Assembly (NCBI RefSeq): GCF_026015985.1 | Contig: NZ_CP110389.1 | Span: 2,822,001 to 2,886,000, forward strand | Length of the DNA stretch: 64,000 nt | DNA from: Rhodopseudomonas sp. P2A-2r | Lineage (GTDB): Bacteria > Pseudomonadota > Alphaproteobacteria > Rhizobiales > Xanthobacteraceae | Direction: 5' to 3' | In this document: in pieces, positions 20,060-28,056 of the stretch | Numbering within the stretch: the first letter of the stretch is position 1 | How the letters are laid out: the number at the start of each line of letters is the position of its first letter | The notes under the pieces: model-generated | What the model was told of the DNA's origin: nothing | Database searches by the model: none | Seen by the model: only the letters and a program-made list of their open reading frames with translations | Position numbers and translations under genes: made by a program

Positions 20060-20230
20060 CTACGTCCCCTCGGATTGGCTGGCTTCGACGGCGCCTGCCA
20101 CGCTTTCGTGGCCGGCGCTCCACAGCGCGTGTTCCTCGCTGCCGTCCTGATAGGGATTGGCCTCCGCCGGGATATTTTCGGCGGCGGCGCTTTCGCCTTC
20201 TTCAAACGGATCTTTTTGCGGATCTGGCAT
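20060..20230 (-). CDS. Small RMF/CrpP-like protein
   Basis: A 56-residue ORF reading MPDPQKDPFEEGESAAAENI and then PAEANPYQDGSEEHALWSAG followed by HESVAGAVEAS. The spacing of G..A, NPY..GS, W..GH is that of the ribosome modulation factor / CrpP small-protein family, which in enterobacteria dimerises ribosomes in stationary phase. The assignment rests on this short pattern only. It follows two minus-strand hypothetical genes, overlapping the end of the nearer by 29 bases, so it is probably co-transcribed with them. Confidence 0.75.
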   Translation of the reverse strand: MPDPQKDPFEEGESAAAENIPAEANPYQDGSEEHALWSAGHESVAGAVEASQSEGT

Positions 20231-20468
20231 GGCTGCGTTTCCTTGCTGGGCGCGATGACGCCGGGGTGGAGGATATAGCGGATGGACGCTTGCGCGATAC
20301 GCCTGCGCTCTTGCGCAAGGCGTCCTTCAGGTCGATCGGCACGCCGTGTTTCTTCAGGAGGTCGGCGAAGGCTTCGTCGGCGAGCTCCTGCAAGGTCGCC
20401 ATGCGATCGCGCCCCAGCTGGGTGAGCTTGTCGCGGGTCTCGTCGTCGAAGTCGATCAGCTTGCGCAT
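20202..20468 (-). CDS. Hypothetical protein, ribbon-helix-helix-like N-terminus
   Basis: An 88-residue basic protein. The first 60 residues (MRKLIDFDDETRDKLTQLGR, then DRMATLQELADEAFADLL) look like a short DNA-binding or antitoxin-type helical domain. The tail is Arg/Ser-rich and probably disordered. The chosen ATG gives the recognisable conserved start; upstream codons to 20624 are unlikely to be translated. Its 3' end overlaps the RMF-like gene. Function is unknown. Confidence 0.65.
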   Translation of the reverse strand: MRKLIDFDDETRDKLTQLGRDRMATLQELADEAFADLLKKHGVPIDLKDALRKSAGVSRKRPSAISSTPASSRPARKRSHARSAKRSV

Positions 20469-20505
20469 GTCGTCATGAAATCCTGCCGTGCGCGGAATGA
20501 AAAGA

Positions 20506-20787
20506 CTAGCGCGATGCGGCCTTGCGCCAGCGCGGCTGTTTGCGGGAAGGGTCGAACACCTTCTCCTCATGGCGATGCAGCGCCTGCGCCACGCCGAGCC
20601 GCGCAAAGCTGACCGGCCCGGCATGGTCGGCGGCCTCGATCAGCACATGCATGGCGGTCTGCCATTCTCTGGCCTCATGGTCAGCGGGCGACAGGGAGGT
20701 GATGTAGGTGCCGGCGTCGCGCAGCGTGCACAGCTGCTGGCCGTTGGCCAATGCGATCGGCTCGCTGAACCGCAGATCCCACGACAT
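20506..20787 (-). CDS. Hypothetical protein
   Basis: A 93-residue soluble protein (MSWDLRFSEPIALANGQQLC, TLRDAGTYITSLSPADHEAR) with a C-terminal basic tail KQPRWRKAASR. It resembles a small protein widespread in Bradyrhizobium-type genomes, but I can assign no function. It is the first gene of a minus-strand cluster with the RHH-like and RMF-like genes. The ATG at 20787 is preferred over one 12 bases upstream. Confidence 0.72.
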   Translation of the reverse strand: MSWDLRFSEPIALANGQQLCTLRDAGTYITSLSPADHEAREWQTAMHVLIEAADHAGPVSFARLGVAQALHRHEEKVFDPSRKQPRWRKAASR

Positions 20788-20936
20788 GACGCACCCCACG
20801 CAACGTAACTATGACTGATACGACCGACTCAAGCGCGCGATGACGCAAAGGTTCCTGCACGATCCCGTCTGCAGGGAGCGATCGATGTCGAGGAACCCGG
20901 CTGCCTGTGCAGAGTTACAGCGCAAAGGAGTTTCCC

Positions 20937-21278
20937 ATGCCCACTGCAAGACAAGTCCTGCTAGCCCTAGCCATCCTTCTCACACCCGTCGCCGCGCTCG
21001 CCCAGAGCGGTGGAGGCAGTTCGGGCGGCGGATCAGCGGGCTCATCAAGCGCTGGATCGGGTGGCACCGCGACCAGCGGCGCCATGAGCAGCTCCGGCAG
21101 CGTCGGCGCCGCTCCCGGCACCAACAGCGCCGGCACGGCCAATGCCACTGGCAGGCCGGGGGCGGGATTGGGGACGGGCGTGTCCGGCGATGGGGCGCCC
21201 GCGACCGGCAATGCGGCGGTCGATGCCCAGGACCGGGCCGTCGATCGCAAGGTGAAGAGCATCTGCAAGGGCTGCTGA
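20937..21278 (+). CDS. Secreted Gly/Ser-rich hypothetical protein
   Basis: A 113-residue exported protein. It has a signal peptide (RQVLLALAILLTPVAALAQS), then a low-complexity Gly/Ser/Ala region and a short conserved-looking end, AVDAQDRAVDRKVKSICKGC. The AAAGGAG ribosome site is seven bases before the ATG, which decides the start. The two final cysteines might form a disulfide or bind a ligand. Function is unknown. Confidence 0.8.
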   Translation: MPTARQVLLALAILLTPVAALAQSGGGSSGGGSAGSSSAGSGGTATSGAMSSSGSVGAAPGTNSAGTANATGRPGAGLGTGVSGDGAPATGNAAVDAQDRAVDRKVKSICKGC

Positions 21279-21411
21279 TCCATGGCACGACCGGCCAGTC
21301 GCCATGATGTGATCGCGCGGCAGCGGTATCTGCCTATCTTCTGGCTCAAACAGACCACATGAGAAGAGCGCAGGCATCGGAGCGATGCTGGAAGAAACGG
21401 AGAGAGCAGCG

Positions 21412-21792
21412 ATGGTTCGTAAAACAGTTCTGGCTCTGATGGCCGTGGCCGCGATGGCGCTGGCGGCGCCGACGGCGGCCTCGGCACGCGGCGGTTTCGG
21501 CGGCTTTCATGGAGGCGGCTTTCACGGCGGCGGCTGGCATGGTGGCGGCTGGTACGGTGGTGGCTGGCGTCGCGCCGGGTTCGGTGCCTTGGGTGTAGGC
21601 GTCGGTCTCGGCCTTGCGGCGCCTTACGCCTATGGCGGCTATTACGGACCCGGCTATGGCCACGGTTACGGCTATCCGTATTCCTTTGCCGGCTACGGCG
21701 GCTACTACGACGAAGGCGGCTGCTATCTCGTCAACCGTCGCATCTGGACACCTTATGGCTGGCGGCTTCGTCGCATCGAGGTGTGCCGCTAA
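21412..21792 (+). CDS. Secreted Gly/His/Tyr-rich protein
   Basis: A 126-residue exported protein. A signal peptide (VLALMAVAAMALAAPTAASA) is followed by GGxH/GGxW repeats (GGFHGGGFHGGGWHGGGWYG) and a Tyr/Gly-rich segment. The C-terminal domain has a cysteine pair (GGCYLVNRRIWTPYGW and EVCR). The latter resembles a short envelope domain common in Bradyrhizobium-type secreted proteins. The histidine-rich repeats could bind metal, but this is speculation. The start has GGAGAGAG upstream. Confidence 0.82.
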   Translation: MVRKTVLALMAVAAMALAAPTAASARGGFGGFHGGGFHGGGWHGGGWYGGGWRRAGFGALGVGVGLGLAAPYAYGGYYGPGYGHGYGYPYSFAGYGGYYDEGGCYLVNRRIWTPYGWRLRRIEVCR

Positions 21793-21815
21793 CCTCAGCC
21801 CTCCACACTAGGCGA

Positions 21816-21835
21816 ACCCGGCTTGCATGCCGGGT
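21816..21835 (+). terminator. Hairpin after the Gly-rich protein gene
   Basis: ACCCGGC-TTGCAT-GCCGGGT, a perfect 7-bp stem with a six-base loop, lies 24 bases after the stop. It lacks a T run. It may be a terminator or part of the short GC-rich intergenic repeat set. Confidence 0.45.
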
Positions 21836-21887
21836 CCGCATGGCTGCTCCGTGCCGCCGTTGGTATAGTCGTTGCATCGCGTGACGC

Positions 21888-22052
21888 ATGATGGATGCAG
21901 TGAATCTCCCCGAACTGACGCTGCTGTTCCTGGCCACGATCTTTGGGCTGGCGACGGCTTTCATCTGGATGTTCTGCGAGTTGGACCGCCATGTGGCGCG
22001 GCGGCGCGCCCTTGTCTTGCGTACGCCGCCTGACAAGTCGCATCGGCGCTGA
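21888..22052 (+). CDS. Small single-pass membrane protein
   Basis: A 54-residue ORF, MMDAVNLPELTLLFLATIFG, then LATAFIWMFCELDRHVARRR and a basic tail. One hydrophobic helix spans about residues 9-29, followed by a positively charged segment, which predicts an N-out, C-in inner-membrane micropeptide. There is no strong ribosome site and no family I know, so support is the coherent membrane topology and codon use. It converges with the dienelactone hydrolase gene. Confidence 0.5.
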   Translation: MMDAVNLPELTLLFLATIFGLATAFIWMFCELDRHVARRRALVLRTPPDKSHRR

Positions 22053-22096
22053 CGGCAACGGCCGGCCATCGCGGCGCGGCCGTTGCGCGCCTTCGA

Positions 22097-22984
22097 CTAG
22101 CTCAACACCTTGTATTTCTTCAGCCAGGCCTGCATCTGCAGCCAGGCATCTTCGGCCGCCTCCTTGCGGTAGCTCGGGCGATAGTCGGCATGGAAGCCGT
22201 GCGGCGCGCCGGGATAGATCTTGAACTCGGCGGTCTTGCCCGCCGCCGCCAGCGCGGCCTTCAGCGCCTCCACCTGGGCGACCGGGATCCCGGTATCTGC
22301 CCCGCCATAGAGACCGAGTACCGGTGCCTTCATCTCCGGCGCCAGCTGGGTCGGGCTCTTTGGCCACAGCGGGTTCGGTGCATCCACCGGCGGGCCGTAG
22401 AACGCCACGGCTGCCTTGAGCTCCGTGCTGTGGGCGGCGTATTCCCAGACGTTGCGACCGCCGCGGCAGAAACCGATCATGCCGAGCCGACGGGTGTCGC
22501 CGCCATTGGCCTTGGTATAGGCCACGGTGGCATCGAGGTCCGTCAGCAGTTCCGAATCCGGCTTGGAGTTCACCAGCGGGATGAGCTGCGTCATGTCGGT
22601 GATCTTGGTGAGATCGACGCCCTTGCGGAAATAGTAGTCCGGCGCGATGGCGAAAGCGCCGAGCTTGGCGAGCCGCCGCGTCACGTCGCGGATATATTCG
22701 TGCAGGCCGAAAATCTCCATCGCGACGATCACCACCGGCGGATTGGCGACGCCTTTCGGCCGCGCGAAGTAGCCGGGCATCTCGCCATCGGCCACCTTGA
22801 TCTTCGCCGTGCCGACGTCGAGGCCGGTGGTGTCGGTGGTGATCACCTCGGCGCGCACCGGGCCGGCGGCCAGCGTGTAGCCGGCCGCGACTGCGGCGGA
22901 GGCGGTCATAAAGCCGCGGCGCGAGAACGGCGCGGTTTTGGTCAGTCCGATGATATCGGCGGTCAGGATCGGCTCTGCAGTCAT
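22097..22984 (-). CDS. Dienelactone hydrolase family protein, Tat-exported
   Basis: A 295-residue alpha/beta hydrolase. A twin-arginine signal, SRRGFMTASAAVAAGYTLAA, predicts export in folded form. The catalytic Cys is in IGFCRGG, the Asp in GLYGGADTG, and the His in APHGFHADYR, as in carboxymethylenebutenolidase. Classical enzymes open dienelactones in aromatic degradation, but exported homologues have unclear substrates. The ATG giving MTAEPIL keeps the RR motif near residue 20; the longer start at 23017 is unlikely. Confidence 0.9.
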   Translation of the reverse strand: MTAEPILTADIIGLTKTAPFSRRGFMTASAAVAAGYTLAAGPVRAEVITTDTTGLDVGTAKIKVADGEMPGYFARPKGVANPPVVIVAMEIFGLHEYIRDVTRRLAKLGAFAIAPDYYFRKGVDLTKITDMTQLIPLVNSKPDSELLTDLDATVAYTKANGGDTRRLGMIGFCRGGRNVWEYAAHSTELKAAVAFYGPPVDAPNPLWPKSPTQLAPEMKAPVLGLYGGADTGIPVAQVEALKAALAAAGKTAEFKIYPGAPHGFHADYRPSYRKEAAEDAWLQMQAWLKKYKVLS

Positions 22985-23208
22985 GGGCAACGCTCCAGCA
23001 TGAGATGGTACGACCATAAGCGTAGCGGCCGCGCGAAACGCAAATCACCAGCGCGCGAGGAACCCACGGCGCGGCTGAACGCTATTTGTGCAGCTGGTTC
23101 CATCGGTTTTTCGGAACGAACCCGTCAGCCCCGCTTTACCCCAGCGATGGCTGCATGGACGGCCATGACCGGGCGGCCCAGCGCCGCCAAACGCTTTTGG
23201 ACAGACCG

Positions 23209-23403
23209 ATGAACATCCAGGCCGTTGACCGTGCCATCAGCATCTATGAGGCGATTGCGGATCGCACCGAACCGAAGGGCGCGCGTGAGAAGCTCTCGCA
23301 GCACCTCGGCAGGCTCTACGTTAACGGCGAGCACGACCATCATCGCCTCACCGTTCACGGCCTGTCGTTCCTCCGCGATTTTGATCGCAATCGAAACGCC
23401 TGA
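23209..23403 (+). CDS. Small hypothetical protein
   Basis: A 64-residue soluble protein, MNIQAVDRAISIYEAIADRT, then EPKGAREKLSQHLGRLYVNG and HHRLTVHGLSFLRDFDRN. It is mostly helical with no signal peptide. It looks like a conserved short protein of this bacterial group, without assigned function. The ATG at 23209 gives the coherent protein; the ORF extension upstream to 23086 is unsupported. Confidence 0.68.
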   Translation: MNIQAVDRAISIYEAIADRTEPKGAREKLSQHLGRLYVNGEHDHHRLTVHGLSFLRDFDRNRNA

Positions 23404-23422
23404 CCGTCGCGATTGCTGACGG

Positions 23423-23647
23423 CTAAGTACTCCGGGCGGCGCGCTGTTTCCGCAGCGATTTTCTTCGCATGATCTTCGCCTTGGCGGCCTGCACCGAATC
23501 CGCCCGCGACGGTTCCGGGCGTGGCTGTGCCGGTCCGCTCGGCTCATCGCCTGCAACCGGCATCAGCGGCATCATCGCGATACCCGGCACCAGCTTTTGC
23601 GGCTGCAGGCCCATTGGTCGCTCAGTTTTCGGTGGAGTCTTGCTCAT
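23423..23647 (-). CDS. Small proline-rich hypothetical protein
   Basis: A 74-residue protein, MSKTPPKTERPMGLQPQKLV, with Pro/Met-rich middle and a strongly basic end (AKAKIMRRKSLRKQRAARST). It is predicted to be disordered, with a tail that could bind nucleic acid. Three ATG codons lie in tandem and I chose the last. It converges with the 64-residue gene at 23209. Function is unknown. Confidence 0.55.
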   Translation of the reverse strand: MSKTPPKTERPMGLQPQKLVPGIAMMPLMPVAGDEPSGPAQPRPEPSRADSVQAAKAKIMRRKSLRKQRAARST

Positions 23648-23830
23648 CATCATTCAACGCGATCAGGCGCCGAATGTTCAGCGTTGAAGCCCCCGGGATG
23701 ATCCTGAGTCAAATCAGTCTCAAACGTAGTTGCGGCCAGCTTCTGGGGAGAAGCTGGCCGCGCGCGATCCGGTCTGGGACGGAGAGGGGTGGGAATGTGA
23801 CCGGGTCGCGTGTCTCCGAATTCTGTTGCG

Positions 23831-24454
23831 CTAGTGCCCGCGGGCGCTGGCCGTTGCCACTGCCGGGCGGGAGTCGCCGAGGGAGACCCACACATTGGGG
23901 TCGCTCTGCGACTGCCGCTTGACGAAGCGATAGCCGGTCTCCGTCCAGGCAACGACGTTTTCATTCTGGTTGTCGAGAACGAATTCGCCCTTGTCGGTCT
24001 TCACCGTCAGCACGGCGTGGCCTTCGCCCTTCTTGTCGCGCACCACGGTGATCAGCAGTGCCTCGCGTGGCCAGCCCGCATCTATCAGCATCTTGCGCTT
24101 CAAGAGCACATAGTCCTCGCAGTCGCCGTAGCCATCCGTCGGCAGCGACCACTTCTCGATCACGCCCCAATGATCCATGTCGGTCAGCGGCTTGACGGTC
24201 TCGTTGACCCAGTGGTTGACCCGCAGCAGGTCCTTCCACGCGGTCTGGGTGATAACGATGTCGCGTGCCTGGGTCGCGCCGCCGCGGCAATCGCCGGGAT
24301 TGTCCGCGCAGAATTCGACCCAGCCGATCGGTGCACGCGTGCTGTCGCCCAGGCTTGCATAAAGCCGTTCGTCGCCTGCATGTGCCGTCGTCGCCATTCC
24401 CAACAGGACGGCGGCTATTGCCATTCCCGTCCGACGCCCCTTGCTACCAAACAT
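23831..24454 (-). CDS. Transglutaminase-like cysteine peptidase (BTLCP)
   Basis: A 207-residue periplasmic cysteine peptidase of the bacterial transglutaminase-like family (LapG relatives). After a signal peptide ending TTAHAG, the catalytic Cys lies in YGDCEDYVLLK, the His in KGEGHAVLTV, and the Asp in FVLDNQ. LapG-type enzymes cleave surface adhesins in response to c-di-GMP, but no LapD gene is adjacent, so the substrate is unknown. The YadA-type adhesins 15 kb away are not known LapG targets. Confidence 0.92.
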   Translation of the reverse strand: MFGSKGRRTGMAIAAVLLGMATTAHAGDERLYASLGDSTRAPIGWVEFCADNPGDCRGGATQARDIVITQTAWKDLLRVNHWVNETVKPLTDMDHWGVIEKWSLPTDGYGDCEDYVLLKRKMLIDAGWPREALLITVVRDKKGEGHAVLTVKTDKGEFVLDNQNENVVAWTETGYRFVKRQSQSDPNVWVSLGDSRPAVATASARGH

Positions 24455-24784
24455 TGTGGCCCCCGTTTCTTGTTGGGACCATGTTTTGCACAGAGGCTTT
24501 GCGGCGCCGCTAAATCGAGCGACTACAATTGAAGCGAATGCCGGCCAAAGACAGCACGATTTCGAAACTATAGTTGGGCGCGCTTCGATTCAGATTGTCG
24601 CCGTCGGAATTCGATTCAAATTTTACGGATTAACCGTTGTGCCGCGCAAAACCGCGGTTTCGGCGCCGCATTGCCGCCGGCGTTAACCGCTTGGACCGTC
24701 GCGAAACGCCCGCACGGCGGTATCCGCCGATGCGGATAGCGCCTGTGTCTGCCGGTAAAAGAGAGGGTTGGGAGGGCCGGCCGT
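24455..24784. other. Intergenic region without a supported gene
   Basis: This 330-base stretch between two minus-strand genes is clearly more AT-rich than its neighbours at about 24515-24640. It should contain the promoter of the cysteine peptidase gene. A 12-base palindrome, AAACCGCGGTTT, lies at 24649-24660. I found no convincing ORF or RNA gene in it. Confidence 0.5.
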
Positions 24785-25399
24785 TTACCGGACGTTGACG
24801 CTGTCTTCGAGTGTCTCGGCGGGCTGCTGGTGGACGAACTCCAGCGCGACGCCGTCTTCGAGGTTTCTCACCACGCGCGACTTCACCGCGCCGAGCGTCA
24901 CCATCGAGTTCAGCGGCGGGCGCCTCTCCGCGGAGATGGCGGCGCCCGACAGCGACAGATCGATGATGCGGCAGTTCATGCGGCTGCCGTCCTCGAGGGT
25001 GAGCAGCGCGATCGGATTGCGCGGCACGATGCGATCGTGGCGGCGGTCTTCCGGCAGGTTGAGGATGTCACGGTTGGCCAGCCAGGTCAGCTGTGCGGCC
25101 AGCTTGTCGCGCTTGCGCGGCGTGGCGCCCACGCTCATGGCAAAGCCGTTGTCGATAATGCGGGTGACCTTGCCCTCGACCCGGCCGATATGGTCGAGAT
25201 AGGCGATCACGCGATCGCCGATATTGCCGATGCCGGGTCCCAGCAGCGCCAGGCCGCCGGGCGACATGTTGATGACCTGGCAGGGAAACTCGCGGCGGTC
25301 GGGCAGCATGTAGCGGCCCAGCAGATGAACCTTCACGCGCTGGAAGCGCCGCCGCTCTTCGGCGCCGGGAATAATGGATTGTTTGTGGGCGAACGCCAT
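24785..25399 (-). CDS. Tandem PilZ-domain protein
   Basis: A 204-residue cytoplasmic protein with two PilZ-like domains. The first has the c-di-GMP motif RRRFQRV followed by INMSPGGLALLG. The second has RHDRIVPRNPIALL followed by IIDLSLSGAAI. The R-x3-R and N/D-x-S-x2-G signatures are complete in the first copy and less regular in the second (R-x3-R present, D-x-S-x2-G present). It likely senses c-di-GMP, which the GGDEF-EAL protein at 32.3 kb could make or degrade. The ATG giving MAFAHKQ is chosen; 12 extra codons upstream look spurious. Confidence 0.88.
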   Translation of the reverse strand: MAFAHKQSIIPGAEERRRFQRVKVHLLGRYMLPDRREFPCQVINMSPGGLALLGPGIGNIGDRVIAYLDHIGRVEGKVTRIIDNGFAMSVGATPRKRDKLAAQLTWLANRDILNLPEDRRHDRIVPRNPIALLTLEDGSRMNCRIIDLSLSGAAISAERRPPLNSMVTLGAVKSRVVRNLEDGVALEFVHQQPAETLEDSVNVR

Positions 25400-25497
25400 C
25401 AGTGCCGTGCCGGTCCAGCGGGTCGAGGTGACCAAACCCTACGGTTGTCAGGGTTAATGCCCCGTTAGCGGTCGCTCGCCCAGCGGGTGCGCCGGCG

Positions 25498-26055
25498 TCA
25501 GCGCAGCCCCTCATAGACCATCAGCCCGCGCGCGGCCTGCCAGCGGCGCAGCGCGCGCGGCACGAAGCGCTGCGGCGGGTGCGCCAGGTAGCGGAACGAG
25601 GTGAGCTGGAATTCGCCGAGCCGGCCGTGGGTCTCGCTGAGCGGCGCCAGCAGGCCGGTGAGGCTAATCGGGGTGTGGGCGCGGGTGCTGAACGGCAGCA
25701 GCAGCAATTCCAGATGCGCCCTGGCGCCGAATTCGGTGGTCGCGGTGACGCCGGCGACCGCCACCAGCAGCTCCTCGGCGACGACGGTGATGATGTCCTC
25801 GATCTCGGAACGGCTTTCCGCGTTGAACAGCGCCGGAAAGGCATCGCCCTTGAGATCTCGCGCCAGCAGGGCGCAGACCCGTGTGCCGGCGACGCGGACC
25901 GGAAAGCCGCCGTCCTTGTCATAGGACAGCACGAAGATGTCGCCGAGCAGCTCGCGCACCGGGCCGGGCTCGATCTCGCTGCGGTCCGGCGCGCGATTGA
26001 CGCCGCGCTTCTCGTCCCAATAGGCAAAGAATTCGCGACTCGATGGATGCTTCAT
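25498..26055 (-). CDS. PAS-domain protein, PAS_5 family
   Basis: A 185-residue protein of the PAS_5 family, which starts typically MKHPSSREFFAYWDEKRG and contains the conserved segments RELLGDIFVLSYD and FPVRVAGTRVCALLARDLKG. The family is abundant in Rhizobiales, has a single PAS fold and no effector domain, and its ligand and partner are unknown. It is separated from the PilZ gene by about 100 bases on the same strand and could share its transcript. Confidence 0.9.
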   Translation of the reverse strand: MKHPSSREFFAYWDEKRGVNRAPDRSEIEPGPVRELLGDIFVLSYDKDGGFPVRVAGTRVCALLARDLKGDAFPALFNAESRSEIEDIITVVAEELLVAVAGVTATTEFGARAHLELLLLPFSTRAHTPISLTGLLAPLSETHGRLGEFQLTSFRYLAHPPQRFVPRALRRWQAARGLMVYEGLR

Positions 26056-26389
26056 TCACTCAGTCCCGACTTGCACGCGGCCCTTCGGGGACACTTCTGT
26101 CCCGTTATCGGGCGTCGCGTGCCCCTCAATTGTTGTGCAAGAGGGGCTTTGCAGCGTCCATGCCGGAGCCGGGACTTTGCCGCTGCGCGCCGGGGGATCT
26201 CGATGTTAAGGTTAAATTAACGACGGATCTTAAGCTGTTGTTAGGGTTCGGGCGCCGGCGCGGCGGCCGTTAACCCTCGATTAACGATGTGCTTGGCGTG
26301 GCAGCGCAATCCGGTAGGTTGCGGCCATTCCATGGCGCTGCGGGCTTTCTCAGGGCTCGCAGGGCACACGATGACAGGGTGGCTAAAAA

Positions 26390-26516
26390 CAGGTTTGGTC
26401 GTCGTGCGGGCAGGGTGGGACAAGCGGCAATCCGCTGTCCCCGTCATCCGCCCGCGCGAAAAGGCCGGTCCAGTCAAAGGGAGAGCGTTCGCAACGCTCT
26501 CCCTTTTTCTGTTTTT
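26390..26516 (+). ncRNA. Candidate structured small RNA ending in an intrinsic terminator
   Basis: No supported gene lies in 26056-26620, yet a textbook terminator sits at 26476-26516. Upstream, a rod-like imperfect hairpin can be drawn: GCGGGC near 26407 pairs with GCCCGC near 26452, and GGGACAAGCGG pairs with CCGCTGTCCC around a CAAT loop. A weak promoter-like pair (TTGGCG, 16 bases, TAGGTT) near 26294-26321 would give an RNA of about 190 bases. This is a candidate only; it matches no RNA family I can identify. Confidence 0.45.
26476..26516 (+). terminator. Strong rho-independent terminator
   Basis: A 14-bp perfect stem (AAAGGGAGAGCGTT with its complement) closes on a CGC loop and is followed by TTTTTCTGTTTTT. 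The T tract orients it on the plus strand. It does not follow a known protein gene and precedes the rhomboid gene by about 100 bases. Confidence 0.88.
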
Positions 26517-26620
26517 CACCGCGCGATGCGGTTCTGCAGCGATCCTGCGCTTGCGCCGCCCGGCCAAAGCCGCCTATTTGGGCCGATCGCTCGCATCAGC
26601 ACCCTGATAGGTCTTTGATT

Positions 26621-27391
26621 TTGGACTCCTCCGCTCCCCCGCGTGAACCGATATTGACCCTGCCGGGCGCACTGACCGCCTATGTCGCCTTGCTGGCGAT
26701 CATTCACGGCGTGTGCGCGCTGCTGCCGCTCGATCTCGACGACCTCGTGTTCGGACTGTTCGCCTTCATCCCGAAGCGTTACGACCAGACCCTGCTGGCG
26801 ATGCCGTTTGCCGGCGGCACGCCCGCCAAGATCTGGACCTTCGTCAGCTACTCGCTGCTGCATGCCAATCTCAGCCATATCGGCTTCAACGTGCTGTGGC
26901 TGTTGCCGTTCGGCAGCGCGCTGGCGCGCCGCTTCGGCGCGGTCAGGTTCTTCCTGTTCATGGCGGTAACCGCTGCGGCCGGCGCGGCGGCCCATCTGCT
27001 CACGCATGAGCACGCGCTGGCGCCGATGATCGGCGCCTCCGCCTCGGTGTCCGGGGCGATGGCGGCGGCGATCCGCTTTGCCTTTGTGCGCGGCAGCTTC
27101 CTGTCGTTCAACCGCGGCGACGCCGACGAGGCCGCGCGGGTGCCGGCGCTGCCGTTGCTGCGCTCGCTGCGCGATCCGCGCGTGCTGGCATTTCTCGCGA
27201 TCTGGTTCGGTACCAACATCATCTTCGGCGTCGGATCGATCGCCATCGGCGCCGAAGGCGCCAGCGTCGCCTGGCAGGCGCATATCGGCGGCTTCTTCGC
27301 AGGCCTGTTGCTGTTCTCGCTGTTCGATCCGATTCCGCGCCTGCCGCGCGAATTCGATGCGCCGTCGTCCGACCTGGCGGAACCGCACTGA
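26621..27391 (+). CDS. Rhomboid family intramembrane serine protease
   Basis: A 256-residue membrane protease with about six helices. The active-site serine lies in MIGASASVSGAM, where Ala replaces the Gly usual after the serine. The catalytic His is in VAWQAHIGGFFAG, and the oxyanion HxxxN is in LLHANLSHIGFN. It would cleave membrane-protein substrates within the bilayer. The start is a TTG (MDSSAPPREP) nine bases after AGG; another TTG lies six bases upstream. It follows the strong terminator, so it has its own promoter. Confidence 0.88.
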   Translation: MDSSAPPREPILTLPGALTAYVALLAIIHGVCALLPLDLDDLVFGLFAFIPKRYDQTLLAMPFAGGTPAKIWTFVSYSLLHANLSHIGFNVLWLLPFGSALARRFGAVRFFLFMAVTAAAGAAAHLLTHEHALAPMIGASASVSGAMAAAIRFAFVRGSFLSFNRGDADEAARVPALPLLRSLRDPRVLAFLAIWFGTNIIFGVGSIAIGAEGASVAWQAHIGGFFAGLLLFSLFDPIPRLPREFDAPSSDLAEPH

Positions 27392-27600
27392 CGGCCTGCC
27401 GCCTTGCGGGGGCTGCTGATTTCATTCATCATCGCCCGGTCAGGCAAATCACGCTTGCGGCGTGACCCGCGCAAACGCAGGTTTGAGGCGACGCGGAGAT
27501 TGTCGGCTTGCGGCCTGAACGGCATCGACGCTGTATCTTGACGACTCAAGAATGAATGACCGCGCCCGCTCAAGGGCATGGCTGAATCCCGGAGGCGACA

Positions 27601-28029
27601 ATGACGGTACGTGCAATTCTCGACACCAAAGGTCATCAGATCATCAGCGTCACGCCCGACGCGAAGCTCGCCGCGGCCGTGAAGCTTTTGTCGGAACGGC
27701 GGATCGGCGCGGTGCTGGTGATCGCGGATCGGCACATCGACGGCATCCTGTCCGAGCGCGATATCGTGCGGGTGATCGGCGAGCGCGGCGCCGCGGCGCT
27801 CGACGAGACCGTCGGCGCAGTGATGACGCGCAAGGTTATCCACTGCAAGCCGTCCGACACCGTCGCCTCGATCATGGAACAGATGACCTCGGGAAAATTC
27901 CGCCACCTGCCGGTGCTCGACGGCGACAAGATCGTCGGCCTGATCTCCATCGGCGACGTCGTCAAATGGCGCGTGCACGAGTTCGAGACCGAACAGGAAG
28001 CGCTGCGCGACTACATCAAGACGGCCTGA
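27601..28029 (+). CDS. CBS-domain protein
   Basis: A 142-residue cytoplasmic protein made of two CBS motifs forming one Bateman module: VRAILDTKGHQIISVTPDAK with RRIGAVLVIADRHIDGILSE, and VMTRKVIHCKPSDTVASIME with RHLPVLDGDKIVGLISIGDV. Such modules bind adenine nucleotides and usually regulate partners, but no effector domain is fused. A GGAGG ribosome site stands directly before the ATG. It converges with the patatin gene. Confidence 0.94.
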   Translation: MTVRAILDTKGHQIISVTPDAKLAAAVKLLSERRIGAVLVIADRHIDGILSERDIVRVIGERGAAALDETVGAVMTRKVIHCKPSDTVASIMEQMTSGKFRHLPVLDGDKIVGLISIGDVVKWRVHEFETEQEALRDYIKTA

Positions 28030-28056
28030 CCGCCGGCGCGTGCCGTCGGCTGGAGG

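Noticed and set aside
26287..26607. A 106-codon frame before the rhomboid gene
   Set aside because: A strong intrinsic terminator lies inside it on the same strand, and its composition is not protein-like.
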